64,000 nt of DNA, from positions 5,499,001-5,563,000 of the forward strand of contig NZ_CP096040.1 in NCBI RefSeq assembly GCF_023935105.1. Reading direction: 5' to 3'. Every line of letters starts with the position of its first letter. Position 1 is the first letter of the stretch. This document shows positions 36,377-44,240 of this stretch, piece by piece. The stretch is from Caulobacter segnis (GTDB lineage Bacteria > Pseudomonadota > Alphaproteobacteria > Caulobacterales > Caulobacteraceae). Position numbers and translations under genes: made by a program. The notes beneath the pieces are model-generated. The model did no database searches. It was given only the letters and a program-made list of their open reading frames with translations, and had not been told where the DNA came from.

Positions 36377-36480
36377 AGGCGACCTGCCACAAGGCAGATT
36401 CCCACCCCGCTCGGAACTTGATGACGTCCGCTAATCGGACCTAGACCGCCGCGGTTCTCACCGGATGCGTACTCCCTGAC

Positions 36481-37773
36481 GCCGATGATCAGGCTGTGTT
36501 CGGAAACTTCATCAGTGATTGCGTCCGTCGCCGTAACGAGCATCCGAAGGCGACGCTTCAGAACCTCTTCTGGAAGGAACTCAGCAACTCGACCTACGGG
36601 AAGACAGCTCAAGGCCTTCGAAAGAAGCGGGTTTATGACCTTCAGGCTCAGGGCACGAAGCAACTTGATCCCAGCAGGATCACAAACGCCTTCTTCGCGG
36701 CTTTCATCACCTCATTCGTGCGCGCTGTGCTCGGCGAGATCATGAACGGCTTGCCGGCTGAGACGTGCGTTTTCAGCTGCACCACCGACGGCTTCCTAAC
36801 CAACGCGACCGATGCAGATATTACGTTGGCCTCGCAGGGTGTGCTCGCCTCACTCTACCGCGAAGGTCGCGAAGGTCTCGTGGGAAGCCCTCAGCTCTTG
36901 GAGACCAAACACGAATGCCGCCAGCCCCTGGGCTGGCGGACTCGTGGTCAAGCCACGTTGGTTGAGGGCGACACCTCTAAGGGCGATGACTACAATATCG
37001 TGCTGGCTAAAGGCGGGATCTACACCGCTTCACACCTCGATAACGTGCGACTGATGAACGAGTACATCGTCAACCGCTTCCTTGAACGAACGCCGGACGA
37101 CATCATCGATCTCACGGTTATGACCGGTGTTCGCGACATCATGGAATTCGACGCCGACCTCGTTTCGAAGCAGCTCACACGTCGCCTGAACATGGAGTTC
37201 GATTGGAAGCGGCGACCCTATGCCGTCGGCACGGCTCCCGTTGGACACGTCGCATTCTCGACCTTGCCGTGGGAATCCGTTGCGGAGTTCCAGGCCGTGC
37301 GAGGGTACTGGGAAGAGCTTCGGAACAGCGATCCATTCTGCATAAAGTCGCTGGACGATTACAACCGGTTTGCTCGCCATGTGTTGAGCAAAACCTCGCT
37401 CGACGCAGACGCTCGGCGGTACCTCAAGCGCAGCGACCCGGACATCAAGCGGTTGCGACAATGCCTTGGATCGGCGTGGCGGAATTCAAAAGCTGGTCTC
37501 GTCTGGCAACAAGGCGGCATCTCGAACAGCGCATTTGCGGAGATCCTGAGTTTAGCCGGCGTTCCAGCTCGTCGATCCGATGTTGAGAATGACGGCAAGA
37601 AGCCGTTCAAGCCACATCGCTGCCCGCCAACGCCGCCCGTCAAGGCAGCGCTCGCTCACTTTCGCAAAAGCTTTCCGGCGCTAGACGTCGACAGCCTTCT
37701 CTCGATTAGCGATGAGATGATCGATTTGACGGGCGCATCTAGCCAGTCGTGCGCGATGATCGCCCGCCTTTGA
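36481..37773 (+). pseudogene. family B DNA polymerase (piPolB-like), 3' part after IS66 insertion
   Basis: Continues the polymerase in frame after the IS and its target duplicate: restored sequence reads VIVPD|ADDQAVFGNF across the junction, total 888 aa. Motif B is KELSNSTYGK (Lys490, Tyr497 in the restored numbering) and motif C is CTTDGF with Asp561; the usual first Asp of DTD is Thr. The C-terminal 300 residues would hold the thumb and any element-specific extension. Without excision the split product cannot carry a complete active site, since motif A is on the other fragment. Confidence 0.85.
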
Positions 37774-37807
37774 TGAATGAGCACCGCAGGCAGTACGTGA
37801 TGCCTAC

Positions 37808-38482
37808 ATGACCAATCCGAAGTCGCCGCCTGGCAAGACGTCAGCATCCGTGATCGAGCTGTCTGAGATACTCAACCGGCTGGGCAATCAAGTTCGAGGA
37901 AGCGTCGGAGAGACCTTCCGGAATCCCGCTGGCGTGTACATGAAGATGATGAATCTGCGTGCTCACGATCCGGACGTGAAGTCTGCGGGGAAGGTCGGAC
38001 TCATGTCCGGCGGCAAGGGCGACGAACTCGTCTGGAACGAGTTTGCTCATCAGCCGGAGCTTCTCCGGAAGGTAGCTGCCGCGATCCGCATAGCTGTCGA
38101 ACAGGGCGCTCTGGCCGGTGATCGCTCGGATGAAGATGATGATGTCATGGAAGCTGCTGAGGGTCGGGTTCTGACCCGTCTCCATCGCTATAAGGAGCGC
38201 GACAGGAAGCTAGTCGATACCAAGAAAGCCAGGGTGCTTAGGTCCACTGGTGCGTTGGTTTGCGAGGTCTGCACATTTGATTTTTCGAAAAGGTACGGGC
38301 CGAGAGGGGCTGGCTTCATCGAGGCTCACCACAAGAAGCCTGTTCACACCCTTCCGGAAGATGGGAAGACGAGAGAAGAGGACCTCGCGCTTGTATGTGC
38401 GAATTGCCACCGCATGATCCATGCCTCTAGGCCCTGGCTTTCTCTTGATGAACTCAGGGCAATTCTGGTTGAGGGCGCCTGA
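37808..38482 (+). CDS. HNH endonuclease
   Basis: 224 aa. The C-terminal third is an HNH nuclease with zinc ligands: CEVCTFDF, GFIEAHHKKPVHTL and LALVCANCHRMIH, where AHH carries the catalytic His. The N-terminal 150 residues are helical and unlike known recognition domains I can name. It starts 34 bp after the polymerase stop and probably shares its transcript. HNH proteins of this McrA-like type are often restriction enzymes. Confidence 0.88.
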   Translation: MTNPKSPPGKTSASVIELSEILNRLGNQVRGSVGETFRNPAGVYMKMMNLRAHDPDVKSAGKVGLMSGGKGDELVWNEFAHQPELLRKVAAAIRIAVEQGALAGDRSDEDDDVMEAAEGRVLTRLHRYKERDRKLVDTKKARVLRSTGALVCEVCTFDFSKRYGPRGAGFIEAHHKKPVHTLPEDGKTREEDLALVCANCHRMIHASRPWLSLDELRAILVEGA

Positions 38483-38586
38483 TCGATCCGAGATGGACAC
38501 GCAGCGCCAATTTTTCTCGCTTTCGCGCGCTTATCGAATCTCGCTACCCGGCCTTTGACGTGGCGTTACGGACTTCGGGCCCGATC

Positions 38587-39306
38587 CTAGTCGCTCACCC
38601 GGCGAACAAGAGCCCGCACTGTCGCTGCATGCCAGCGCCCCCGACGAGGCGTCAGAATCCCCGTCCGGTTCAGAGCCTTGGCTAGCTGACTGAAAGACGT
38701 AATTCCCTCGGCGCGTAGTCTTTCGACTTGCGAGGCAAGCTCCAAGGCTCGACCGTCGGCGTTCGCTTTTAGCGCCGCAATCGCCGCGCTGTTTGAACGA
38801 CCAGCATGCCGCAGATGTCGGGTTCCATTGGGATTCCCCAACCGACCTATTGTCCGACCTGATCGCTGGGAGGTGTGCTCGCCGTTCTCCCTCAGGCGAT
38901 GCTTCACCACCGCTAGAGCCTCCTTGGTTCGCTTCGAGATTGCCTCACGTTCGGCTTGGGCGATGACCGCCATCAACCCGATCGTCAGGTCTGAAGCATC
39001 GGGCATATCAGCTGCGCGGAATCTGACCCCGCTGTCTCTCAGCGTGAGAAGGAAGGCTGCGTTCCTGGAGAGACGATCGAGCTTGGCGATCAACAACACC
39101 GCTCCCGTCTGCCGCGCGAACCGCAAGGCCGCTTCCAGTTGCGGCCGGCTATTGCGCTTGCCGCTTTCGACCTCCGTGAACGTGGCGATCACCGTGGCGT
39201 CGACACGCCCGGCGTAATCCAACACCGCGGCTTCCTGAGCTTCCAATCCGAGGCCACTTCGTCCCTGCGCCTGCGTGCTCACCCGAAAATACGCAACAGC
39301 CTTCAT
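38587..39306 (-). CDS. serine recombinase (resolvase/invertase)
   Basis: 239 aa with a complete N-terminal catalytic domain: AYFRVSTQAQG carries the nucleophile Ser10, and LLIAKLDRLSRNAAFLLTL and the EREAISKRTKEAL helix follow. The C-terminal part ends in an HTH-like recombinase segment (FSQLAKALNRTGILTPRRG). Small enough to be a resolvase or invertase rather than a large integrase; it could resolve multimers of the element or act as a second recombinase. Confidence 0.93.
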   Translation of the reverse strand: MKAVAYFRVSTQAQGRSGLGLEAQEAAVLDYAGRVDATVIATFTEVESGKRNSRPQLEAALRFARQTGAVLLIAKLDRLSRNAAFLLTLRDSGVRFRAADMPDASDLTIGLMAVIAQAEREAISKRTKEALAVVKHRLRENGEHTSQRSGRTIGRLGNPNGTRHLRHAGRSNSAAIAALKANADGRALELASQVERLRAEGITSFSQLAKALNRTGILTPRRGRWHAATVRALVRRVSD

Positions 39307-39431
39307 GTCCAGTCCGCCGTACTAAATCGCCTAACCAGCGTTAGGCCGTTTGGTCCCCTTCCCTTCGATTCTGGCGGATCCGCAACATCCGTTCTCTTCT
39401 GACCGGATCGGTCGGACGGCCGGCGACATGG

Positions 39432-39722
39432 ATGACATTTTTTGCGCTCCGGCGAGAGTTCGCGGTCGACCTCAAACGTCAGATCGAACTCGCCAACGAC
39501 CCGAGCCTCGATCAGCCAGTTCGGCGTTGGTGGTTCGATGACGGCGAGGGGGCGGTGACCCTATCGCTCTACTTCAGGGGCAAGCGTCTCGACGTGAACG
39601 GTCCCGGTGACACCGCCGTCCTTCCATCGATTGATGACGTCCGCGAGGTGCTGAACGCCATGCGCGTGCTGGTGGACATGGGTTCGCTTGACCGCATGCT
39701 GTTGTCCGCCGTGCAAAAGTAG
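39432..39722 (+). CDS. hypothetical protein, paralogue of the next gene
   Basis: 96 aa. RRWWFDDGEGAVTLSLYFRG, then TAVLPSIDDVREVLNAM and MGSLDRMLLSA, align throughout with the downstream neighbour. It lacks about 25 residues present at the neighbour's N-terminus, and its Shine-Dalgarno is weak, so it may be 5'-truncated. The family resembles DUF6641-type small proteins from mobile elements; function unknown. Confidence 0.6.
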   Translation: MTFFALRREFAVDLKRQIELANDPSLDQPVRRWWFDDGEGAVTLSLYFRGKRLDVNGPGDTAVLPSIDDVREVLNAMRVLVDMGSLDRMLLSAVQK

Positions 39723-39758
39723 GGGAGCCCGCGCTCGAACCTTTTGGGGAGAACGTGG

Positions 39759-40217
39759 ATGAGCATTCTAGATTCGGTGTCGGTGGTGGACAGCGGGGAG
39801 CGGGCCAAGGGCTACGACCCCGTTCGGGTTCGCCGAAAGAAACTCGGCGCAGCCCTGCAAGAGCAGATCAACCTGATCGAAAGCGAAGGGGGCGGCTACC
39901 GCCGCATCCGGGTCCAGCGCAAACGCGACCTGGAAACCGACCAGGTCTTCGACGTCGAGCAACAGCGCCGAGTGAACCCGTGGTGGTGGGTGGATGACGA
40001 CGGCCTGGTGCGCTTTTCGATGCGCTACGGCTCGATGAAGCTGATCATTAAGGACGGCAAGGACACGCTCGTCCTACCCTCGCTCGATGAGCTGCAAAGG
40101 TTGCTGCCGATGCTCCGAGCCGAGGTTCTGGCCGGTGGACTCGACGATGTGCTGGCCAAAGCGGCGGACGCTCTGGAGGCTCGCTTCAAGAGCCGACGGA
40201 AGCCCGCAAAGGGCTAG
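39759..40217 (+). CDS. hypothetical protein (DUF6641-like), 152 aa
   Basis: ATG 39759 with GGGGAG upstream. A basic N-terminal part (RVRRKKLGAALQEQINLIE, RIRVQRKRDLETD) precedes the domain shared with the previous gene (VNPWWWVDDDGLVRFSMRYG, TLVLPSLDELQRLLPML, GGLDDVLAKAADALEARF). No catalytic motif is visible. The basic character suggests nucleic-acid contact. It overlaps the convergent gene at 40186 by 32 bp. Confidence 0.65.
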   Translation: MSILDSVSVVDSGERAKGYDPVRVRRKKLGAALQEQINLIESEGGGYRRIRVQRKRDLETDQVFDVEQQRRVNPWWWVDDDGLVRFSMRYGSMKLIIKDGKDTLVLPSLDELQRLLPMLRAEVLAGGLDDVLAKAADALEARFKSRRKPAKG

Positions 40218-40686
40218 CGTCGAACATCAGCATCAAATGAGCCTGTGCCTCTTCGGGGTACGGGCTCTTTTTGTATCTGGCTTCCACGCTCAGGCTGCCC
40301 CCGTCGCTCAGTGTCCAGGTTGCGCGGCGACGGTATTCGTCCGTGTCGATGGCTCGATTTGAAAGCGTGCTGGAAGCTGGATCTCCCAAAACGGCCGACA
40401 CGAGCTGTTCAAGAACACGACCAACATGAAGAGGCTGATCTGGCGTTTCTGGGTCTACGGGAAACGGCAACGCCCATACCTTCACCGCCCCGTTCTTTCC
40501 AAGGCCAAGATGGACCTTGGATGAAACGCCGAGCGAAACGCACGGCGCTGAAACTTCCTTCAACGCCCTGGGAAGCAGCCTTTTGGACCGCTCGGGTCTA
40601 AGGCCTGGGAAGGCTGCTCTGGCGGCTGAAATCGTGTGATTTGGCGTTAGCCAGTCGGTGGGAATAAATTCTGGGTACATGCTCAT
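40186..40686 (-). CDS. hypothetical protein (166 aa)
   Basis: Starts MSMYPEFIPTDWLTPNHTI; a central Pro-rich segment (LPFPVDPETPDQPLHVGR) and a C-terminal beta-strand set (RRRATWTLSDGGSLSVEARY, AHLMLMFD) are visible. No known family. It follows the integrase gene in the same direction, 48 bp downstream, and overlaps the end of the opposite-strand gene. Confidence 0.55.
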   Translation of the reverse strand: MSMYPEFIPTDWLTPNHTISAARAAFPGLRPERSKRLLPRALKEVSAPCVSLGVSSKVHLGLGKNGAVKVWALPFPVDPETPDQPLHVGRVLEQLVSAVLGDPASSTLSNRAIDTDEYRRRATWTLSDGGSLSVEARYKKSPYPEEAQAHLMLMFDASPLRASVGS

Positions 40687-40734
40687 CTGACGGTGAAAGA
40701 AGGGGGCGCTTAGGCCCCCTACTTATCGATCCGT

Positions 40735-41733
40735 TCAGGCTGCAAACCTCGTTTCATGGCGGAAGCTGTGCAGCCGATCTCGGTTCATTTCGGCCGTCAG
40801 CGGCCGGGCATAAAACCGATCGATCATCTCCACGCTGGTGCGAGCGGCCCGCGCCAGGGTCAAGAGATCTAGGCCATCGGCGTTCAGCAGCCGGAACATG
40901 ATGGCGGTATGTCGAAGCGAGTAGAGCGTGTGCTCACCGCCATCGACAGTCTCCTTCATTCCCATCAGCCGCAGGATCTGGGTGAACTGCCGCCGCACCA
41001 GCTCGTGCGCATAGGCGCGGTTTTGACGCTCGGGGTAGAACACGTAATCGTCGGGCTTGGCCAAGCCCGACCGTGCATGGCGGTCGCGAACCCGCTCATA
41101 GATGGGGACGGCGACGGGCATGGTGATGACGGGATAGGTGTGCCCTTTCGACGGCGGAAGGCTCAGTCGCAGGAACGCCTTGTTGCCGTCAGGTACAATG
41201 GCGACGTGCTTGTGCTGCAGCGTGAAAATGTCGCCGGGTCGCAGGAAGCTGTTGACCAAGAAGGTCACGACCGCCCGCAGCTCCGAGTCCACCGCATTGC
41301 CTCGGAATTTGACCTCCGGGTTCTTGGCTTCGACCTTCTTCAGGAAGGCTAGCAGCGCCTGGTACTGATCGCGCGTGAACCACGGTCGCGGGCAATCGCG
41401 TTGCCCCTTTCGGGGCACCGTTGGAATGCGATCGATGACACCGTCATCCTCGGCCATCTTCAGCACGACGCTGACGAAGGACATGATCGTCAGGATGGTC
41501 GACGCCTTCAGCCCCTTCTCGGTGGCGAGCCACGTTCGAAAGGCGCGGAGGGAGCGGCCGTCGATATCGACGGCCTTCGTTTTCCCGAAGTACGGCTCGC
41601 AGTACGTGCGAAGGCGATGCTTGTAATCGCGAACGAGCGTCTTGCTGTTGGCCCCCATCGCTACGCGCGTTTGCGCGTCCTCGATGGCGGCCAGAGCAGC
41701 TTGGGCGAACGTGATTTTGGATTTTGTGGCCAA
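40735..41733 (-). CDS. tyrosine recombinase / integrase
   Basis: 332 aa. A SAM-like core-binding domain (residues 30-105, RTYCEPYFGKTKAVDIDG) precedes the catalytic domain with Arg165 (SFLRPGDIF), YSLRHTA (Arg274, His275) and the nucleophile Tyr308 in DRFYARP. The third-position His/Trp before the Tyr is not evident (ARAARTSVEMI), a deviation from the usual L-G-H motif. This is the best candidate for the enzyme that integrated the island into tRNA-Thr, although it now lies in its middle. Confidence 0.9.
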   Translation of the reverse strand: MATKSKITFAQAALAAIEDAQTRVAMGANSKTLVRDYKHRLRTYCEPYFGKTKAVDIDGRSLRAFRTWLATEKGLKASTILTIMSFVSVVLKMAEDDGVIDRIPTVPRKGQRDCPRPWFTRDQYQALLAFLKKVEAKNPEVKFRGNAVDSELRAVVTFLVNSFLRPGDIFTLQHKHVAIVPDGNKAFLRLSLPPSKGHTYPVITMPVAVPIYERVRDRHARSGLAKPDDYVFYPERQNRAYAHELVRRQFTQILRLMGMKETVDGGEHTLYSLRHTAIMFRLLNADGLDLLTLARAARTSVEMIDRFYARPLTAEMNRDRLHSFRHETRFAA

Positions 41734-41751
41734 GATCGTTCTCCCGAGTGT

Positions 41752-42213
41752 TTAAGAGCGGAACCGAATGTCGAGCCACCCAGCGCCGTCTTGGAGCGGG
41801 TCGTACAACACGCTAATCGGCGCTTTCTCGGCGTGCTCATCACGGAAGTAGATGCTCAGCTCAGCTCCAGGCAGGGCATCGAGTACCGTGCTCAAGAGCG
41901 ACTCTTGCCATGCCTCGTTTCCGACCGGCTTTTTGGCGGTCAGGACCAGCATTTCTGCGCAGCCACTTGCATCGAAGATCCAGCGGAGGTCGATTTCTTG
42001 GCCACCCGCTAGTTCGACCCATGCAATCACGTCGCCGTTCAGATCATCGATCCAGAACAACTCACTGAGAGCAGCCGGAAGGTCGCGATAGACTTCAGTC
42101 CTTGTCAGCTTGGGAATATGGCAGTCTGTTCCCAAATCACTGAGCGAGCTCGATGATGCGTCTGAGCATGAGACGTCAAACAATAGGGTATTAAGTAGAG
42201 TATTTTGATGCAT
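41752..42213 (-). CDS. hypothetical protein (153 aa)
   Basis: ATG 42213 with GGAG upstream. Acidic protein: a Ser/Asp-rich N-terminus (FDVSCSDASSSSLSDLG) and a globular part (LFWIDDLNGDVIAWVELAGG, AELSIYFRDEHAEKAPISVL). No signal peptide or known family. It lies 18 bp upstream of the integrase gene on the same strand and may be cotranscribed with it, a position where recombination accessory factors are often found, though it lacks the basic HTH of an excisionase. Confidence 0.6.
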   Translation of the reverse strand: MHQNTLLNTLLFDVSCSDASSSSLSDLGTDCHIPKLTRTEVYRDLPAALSELFWIDDLNGDVIAWVELAGGQEIDLRWIFDASGCAEMLVLTAKKPVGNEAWQESLLSTVLDALPGAELSIYFRDEHAEKAPISVLYDPLQDGAGWLDIRFRS

Positions 42214-42394
42214 TGTTAGCTCCAATCAGGTTGAAGCTAGCCATTCATCACATGGATTCAGCGCGGCAAACATCTTTCTTTGCGACCTGCTCGCATGTCA
42301 AACGTTCCCTAGCTTCCGTCGCTGGGACAGGGTATACGGCATTGTTTCGACACCGCTTTTCCAGCAAAGATTTGTGGCTTTTGAGCACCGCAAC

Positions 42395-42589
42395 TCAATC
42401 TATTTTTCTGGCGCGCTCATTTGACTTGGATTTGACGTTGGCAGCGCGGTTCAGCTCGGCGATTTCGTCGTTCGTATAGCCTTCGGGACGGCGTTCTGAC
42501 CGAAAGTGAATCGTGGCGAAGAGAGCGGGCACATCCTGCTCGTTCGGCTTTGGCTCTTCCGCCTTACCCGCCCCCTTCGCCTTCTTCAT
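42395..42589 (-). CDS. small basic hypothetical protein (64 aa)
   Basis: A Lys-rich start (MKKAKGAGKAEEPKP) and the segment YTNDEIAELNRAANVKSKS give a small, charged, probably partly disordered protein. Its ATG overlaps the TGA of the lipoprotein gene (ATGA), so the two are coupled. Function unknown. Confidence 0.6.
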   Translation of the reverse strand: MKKAKGAGKAEEPKPNEQDVPALFATIHFRSERRPEGYTNDEIAELNRAANVKSKSNERARKID

Positions 42590-43545
42590 GGAACGTCCCT
42601 GACCTTAAGCTCAGCGACTTCGGCGGGGCTCGCCCAGCGCGCGCCTGTGACCCTCGGCGCGATCTCGCCCGCCGTCAGCACGATCAGAACGCGGCCTTTG
42701 GACGAGCGGAGAGCGAACTCGCAGGGCGCGGTACCCGTACCCGCACAATCGTAAAGCTCAGGATAGGTCGCACATGCCTTGCCATCCGCATCTTGGCATA
42801 TTTCCCCGCGATTATGCTCAGACCCATCGTCGCCAAATTCCGCTGGCTGGAACCCCGCCGCCAGAAGGGCTTCTCGACCTTCGATATAGCTTTGGCCGAC
42901 GGAGAGCTGGGTACCGACATCGGCTGGGATAGCTTCCGATGCCGCAGCTTCGGTGTTTTCGCCGGCTTTGAGGGCAAACGCCGCTCTCGCCACAGCCACT
43001 GCAATCGGGGCGGCATCATAAAGAGTATAGATAAAGTCGTTGTCGTCCGCGCTCCGCTGCCGGTCGTAAGTGATGGTGACGCTTCGTCCATCGCCGGAGG
43101 TAAGCTCCGGCGGAGCCGTCGCGGCGTTCGCATCAAACTGTCCGCGCATATAGTCTCCCAGGACGTTGCTCTGGGAGAGTTTGGCTCTTACCGGCTCCGG
43201 CACGGTGAGGGATAGCTGGGCCTCGCAGGACACCTTCTTGATGGCGTCATCGACGGACTTCACGACGATGAGTTCGAGGCCGATCGCCGCCTTGAGGTCG
43301 GGCTGATCCAGCACCGACTCATCGTCGCCGACGTAATCACCCGCTTTCTCGATCAGGATTTGCCTCACGGCTTCCTTCGCCTCGTCGGACGAGCAGGCGT
43401 AGGCGGGCGTGCTCGTGTCAGGCGTGGGCTTCTCGGGCGTGGTTGGCGCCTTGTTGCATCCGGCTAGTAGGGCGCCGCCGACGAGCAGGAGCGCCATCGC
43501 CGGGAAGAACGATGATTGTCGATCGTTCGATGCTCTTTGAGACAT
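42586..43545 (-). CDS. predicted lipoprotein (319 aa)
   Basis: A signal with lipobox (ALLLVGGALLAGC, Cys about residue 30) followed by a Pro/Thr-rich linker (KAPTTPEKPTPDTST) anchors a periplasmic domain. The middle contains YDRQRSADDNDFIYTLYDA; the C-terminal half has four Cys (EICQDADGKACATYPELYDC, PCEFAL) likely in disulfides. No family recognised. A lipoprotein on a mobile element could act in surface exclusion or envelope defence; not shown by sequence. Confidence 0.7.
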   Translation of the reverse strand: MSQRASNDRQSSFFPAMALLLVGGALLAGCNKAPTTPEKPTPDTSTPAYACSSDEAKEAVRQILIEKAGDYVGDDESVLDQPDLKAAIGLELIVVKSVDDAIKKVSCEAQLSLTVPEPVRAKLSQSNVLGDYMRGQFDANAATAPPELTSGDGRSVTITYDRQRSADDNDFIYTLYDAAPIAVAVARAAFALKAGENTEAAASEAIPADVGTQLSVGQSYIEGREALLAAGFQPAEFGDDGSEHNRGEICQDADGKACATYPELYDCAGTGTAPCEFALRSSKGRVLIVLTAGEIAPRVTGARWASPAEVAELKVRDVP

Positions 43546-43684
43546 GGCTTAGCCCCCCAAATCCAAGCGCCCACTTCCCCTGGCCCTGCACCAGGATCAA
43601 CAGCAGCTCACTCCAGAAATAACCCGTTCTGGGATAACCTAGAGTAGGATTTAGCGGAAGTGCCTCACATCGAAGGGGCGCTCA
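43546..43684. promoter_or_regulatory. divergent promoter region, lipoprotein operon / XRE gene
   Basis: The 139-bp gap holds AATAACCCGTTCTGGGATAAC, with repeated ATAACC units and a CCC-5 nt-GGG inverted core near 43618-43640, a candidate operator for the XRE protein encoded on its right. Confidence 0.35.
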
Positions 43685-43936
43685 TTGCCGTCATCTGTTT
43701 TCACGGAGAGGCATCAGGAATTCATTGCGTTCCTAATTGCCGCCCGTAAGGCGGCGCCCATCACTCAGGTCGAACTTGCTCGTCGCCTTGGTCGTCCGCA
43801 GAGCTTCGTATCGAAAGTTGAGCGCGGCGAGCGGCGGGTGGACGTGATCGAGTTCTGTCAGCTTGCTCAAGCGCTCGGCTATGATCCGGCGAAACTGCTC
43901 GCCGAATTTCTTTCCGCAAACGCTACATCAGTTTAG
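43685..43936 (+). CDS. XRE-family HTH regulator (83 aa)
   Basis: Single-domain Cro/CI-type helix-turn-helix: FIAFLIAARKAAPITQVELA, ARRLGRPQSFVSKVERGER and VIEFCQLAQALGYDPAKLL supply the five helices. There is no second domain. It is divergent from the lipoprotein operon and could repress it or itself. Confidence 0.88.
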   Translation: MPSSVFTERHQEFIAFLIAARKAAPITQVELARRLGRPQSFVSKVERGERRVDVIEFCQLAQALGYDPAKLLAEFLSANATSV

Positions 43937-44240
43937 ACGAGACGCCTGCTCGTCGGCGGTCGCCTGCCTCGCCCTCGACATAGCTTCAGTAAATGTCGGC
44001 TATGGGTGAGAGCGAGAAGCTTTTACGGCGAACAGCCGGCCGCTGAGGCCGTCACGCACATGGTTGGGTTGTGATCGGTGTAGACGTGACTCATCGCTGA
44101 CGTTGGGAGTGTCTGCTGACGGCACCTCTGACAAGCCCCCTAGGGGCGGGACTGGCGGCCATCGCGCTCGGGACAAAATGGTTGGCGCGTCCGGTCGGCG
44201 ACGACCGCAGACGTCCACCAGACGCAATCGATGAAAGGCA
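43937..44240. other. 304-bp intergenic stretch with repeats
   Basis: No gene seen. It starts with a GACGAG-7 nt-CTCGTC stem at the end of the XRE gene (possible terminator), then REP-like copy 4 (43981-44032) and the dispersed 22-base repeat TGACTCATCGCTGACGTTGG (44087-44108). Confidence 0.5.
43981..44032. repeat. REP-like palindromic element, copy 4
   Basis: Diverged copy: TTCAGTAAATGTCGGCTATG, GGTGAG core and right arm GCTTTTACGGCG. It aligns with copies 1-3 over its whole length. Confidence 0.65.

Larger units (their letters stand above)
33415..36472 (+). mobile_element. IS66-family insertion sequence, 3058 bp
   Basis: It is flanked by an exact 8-bp duplication TCCCTGAC (33407-33414 and 36473-36480), the target size of IS66. 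The ends form imperfect inverted repeats: left GTAGCCCTGCGGTGAGGGCC, right (complement) GTACGCATCCGGTGAGAACC. Inside are tnpA-, tnpB- and tnpC-type genes and, unusually, about 510 bp after tnpC holding a frameshifted lipoprotein-like gene. Removing the element and one duplicate rejoins the polymerase frame exactly. Confidence 0.92.

Noticed and set aside
42586..43545. Lipoprotein considered as part of a conjugation system
   Set aside because: No relaxase, VirB/Tra ATPase or coupling protein is present anywhere in the island.
25041..44032. Repeats considered as a CRISPR array
   Set aside because: The four copies are kilobases apart, palindromic and without regular spacers or cas genes.
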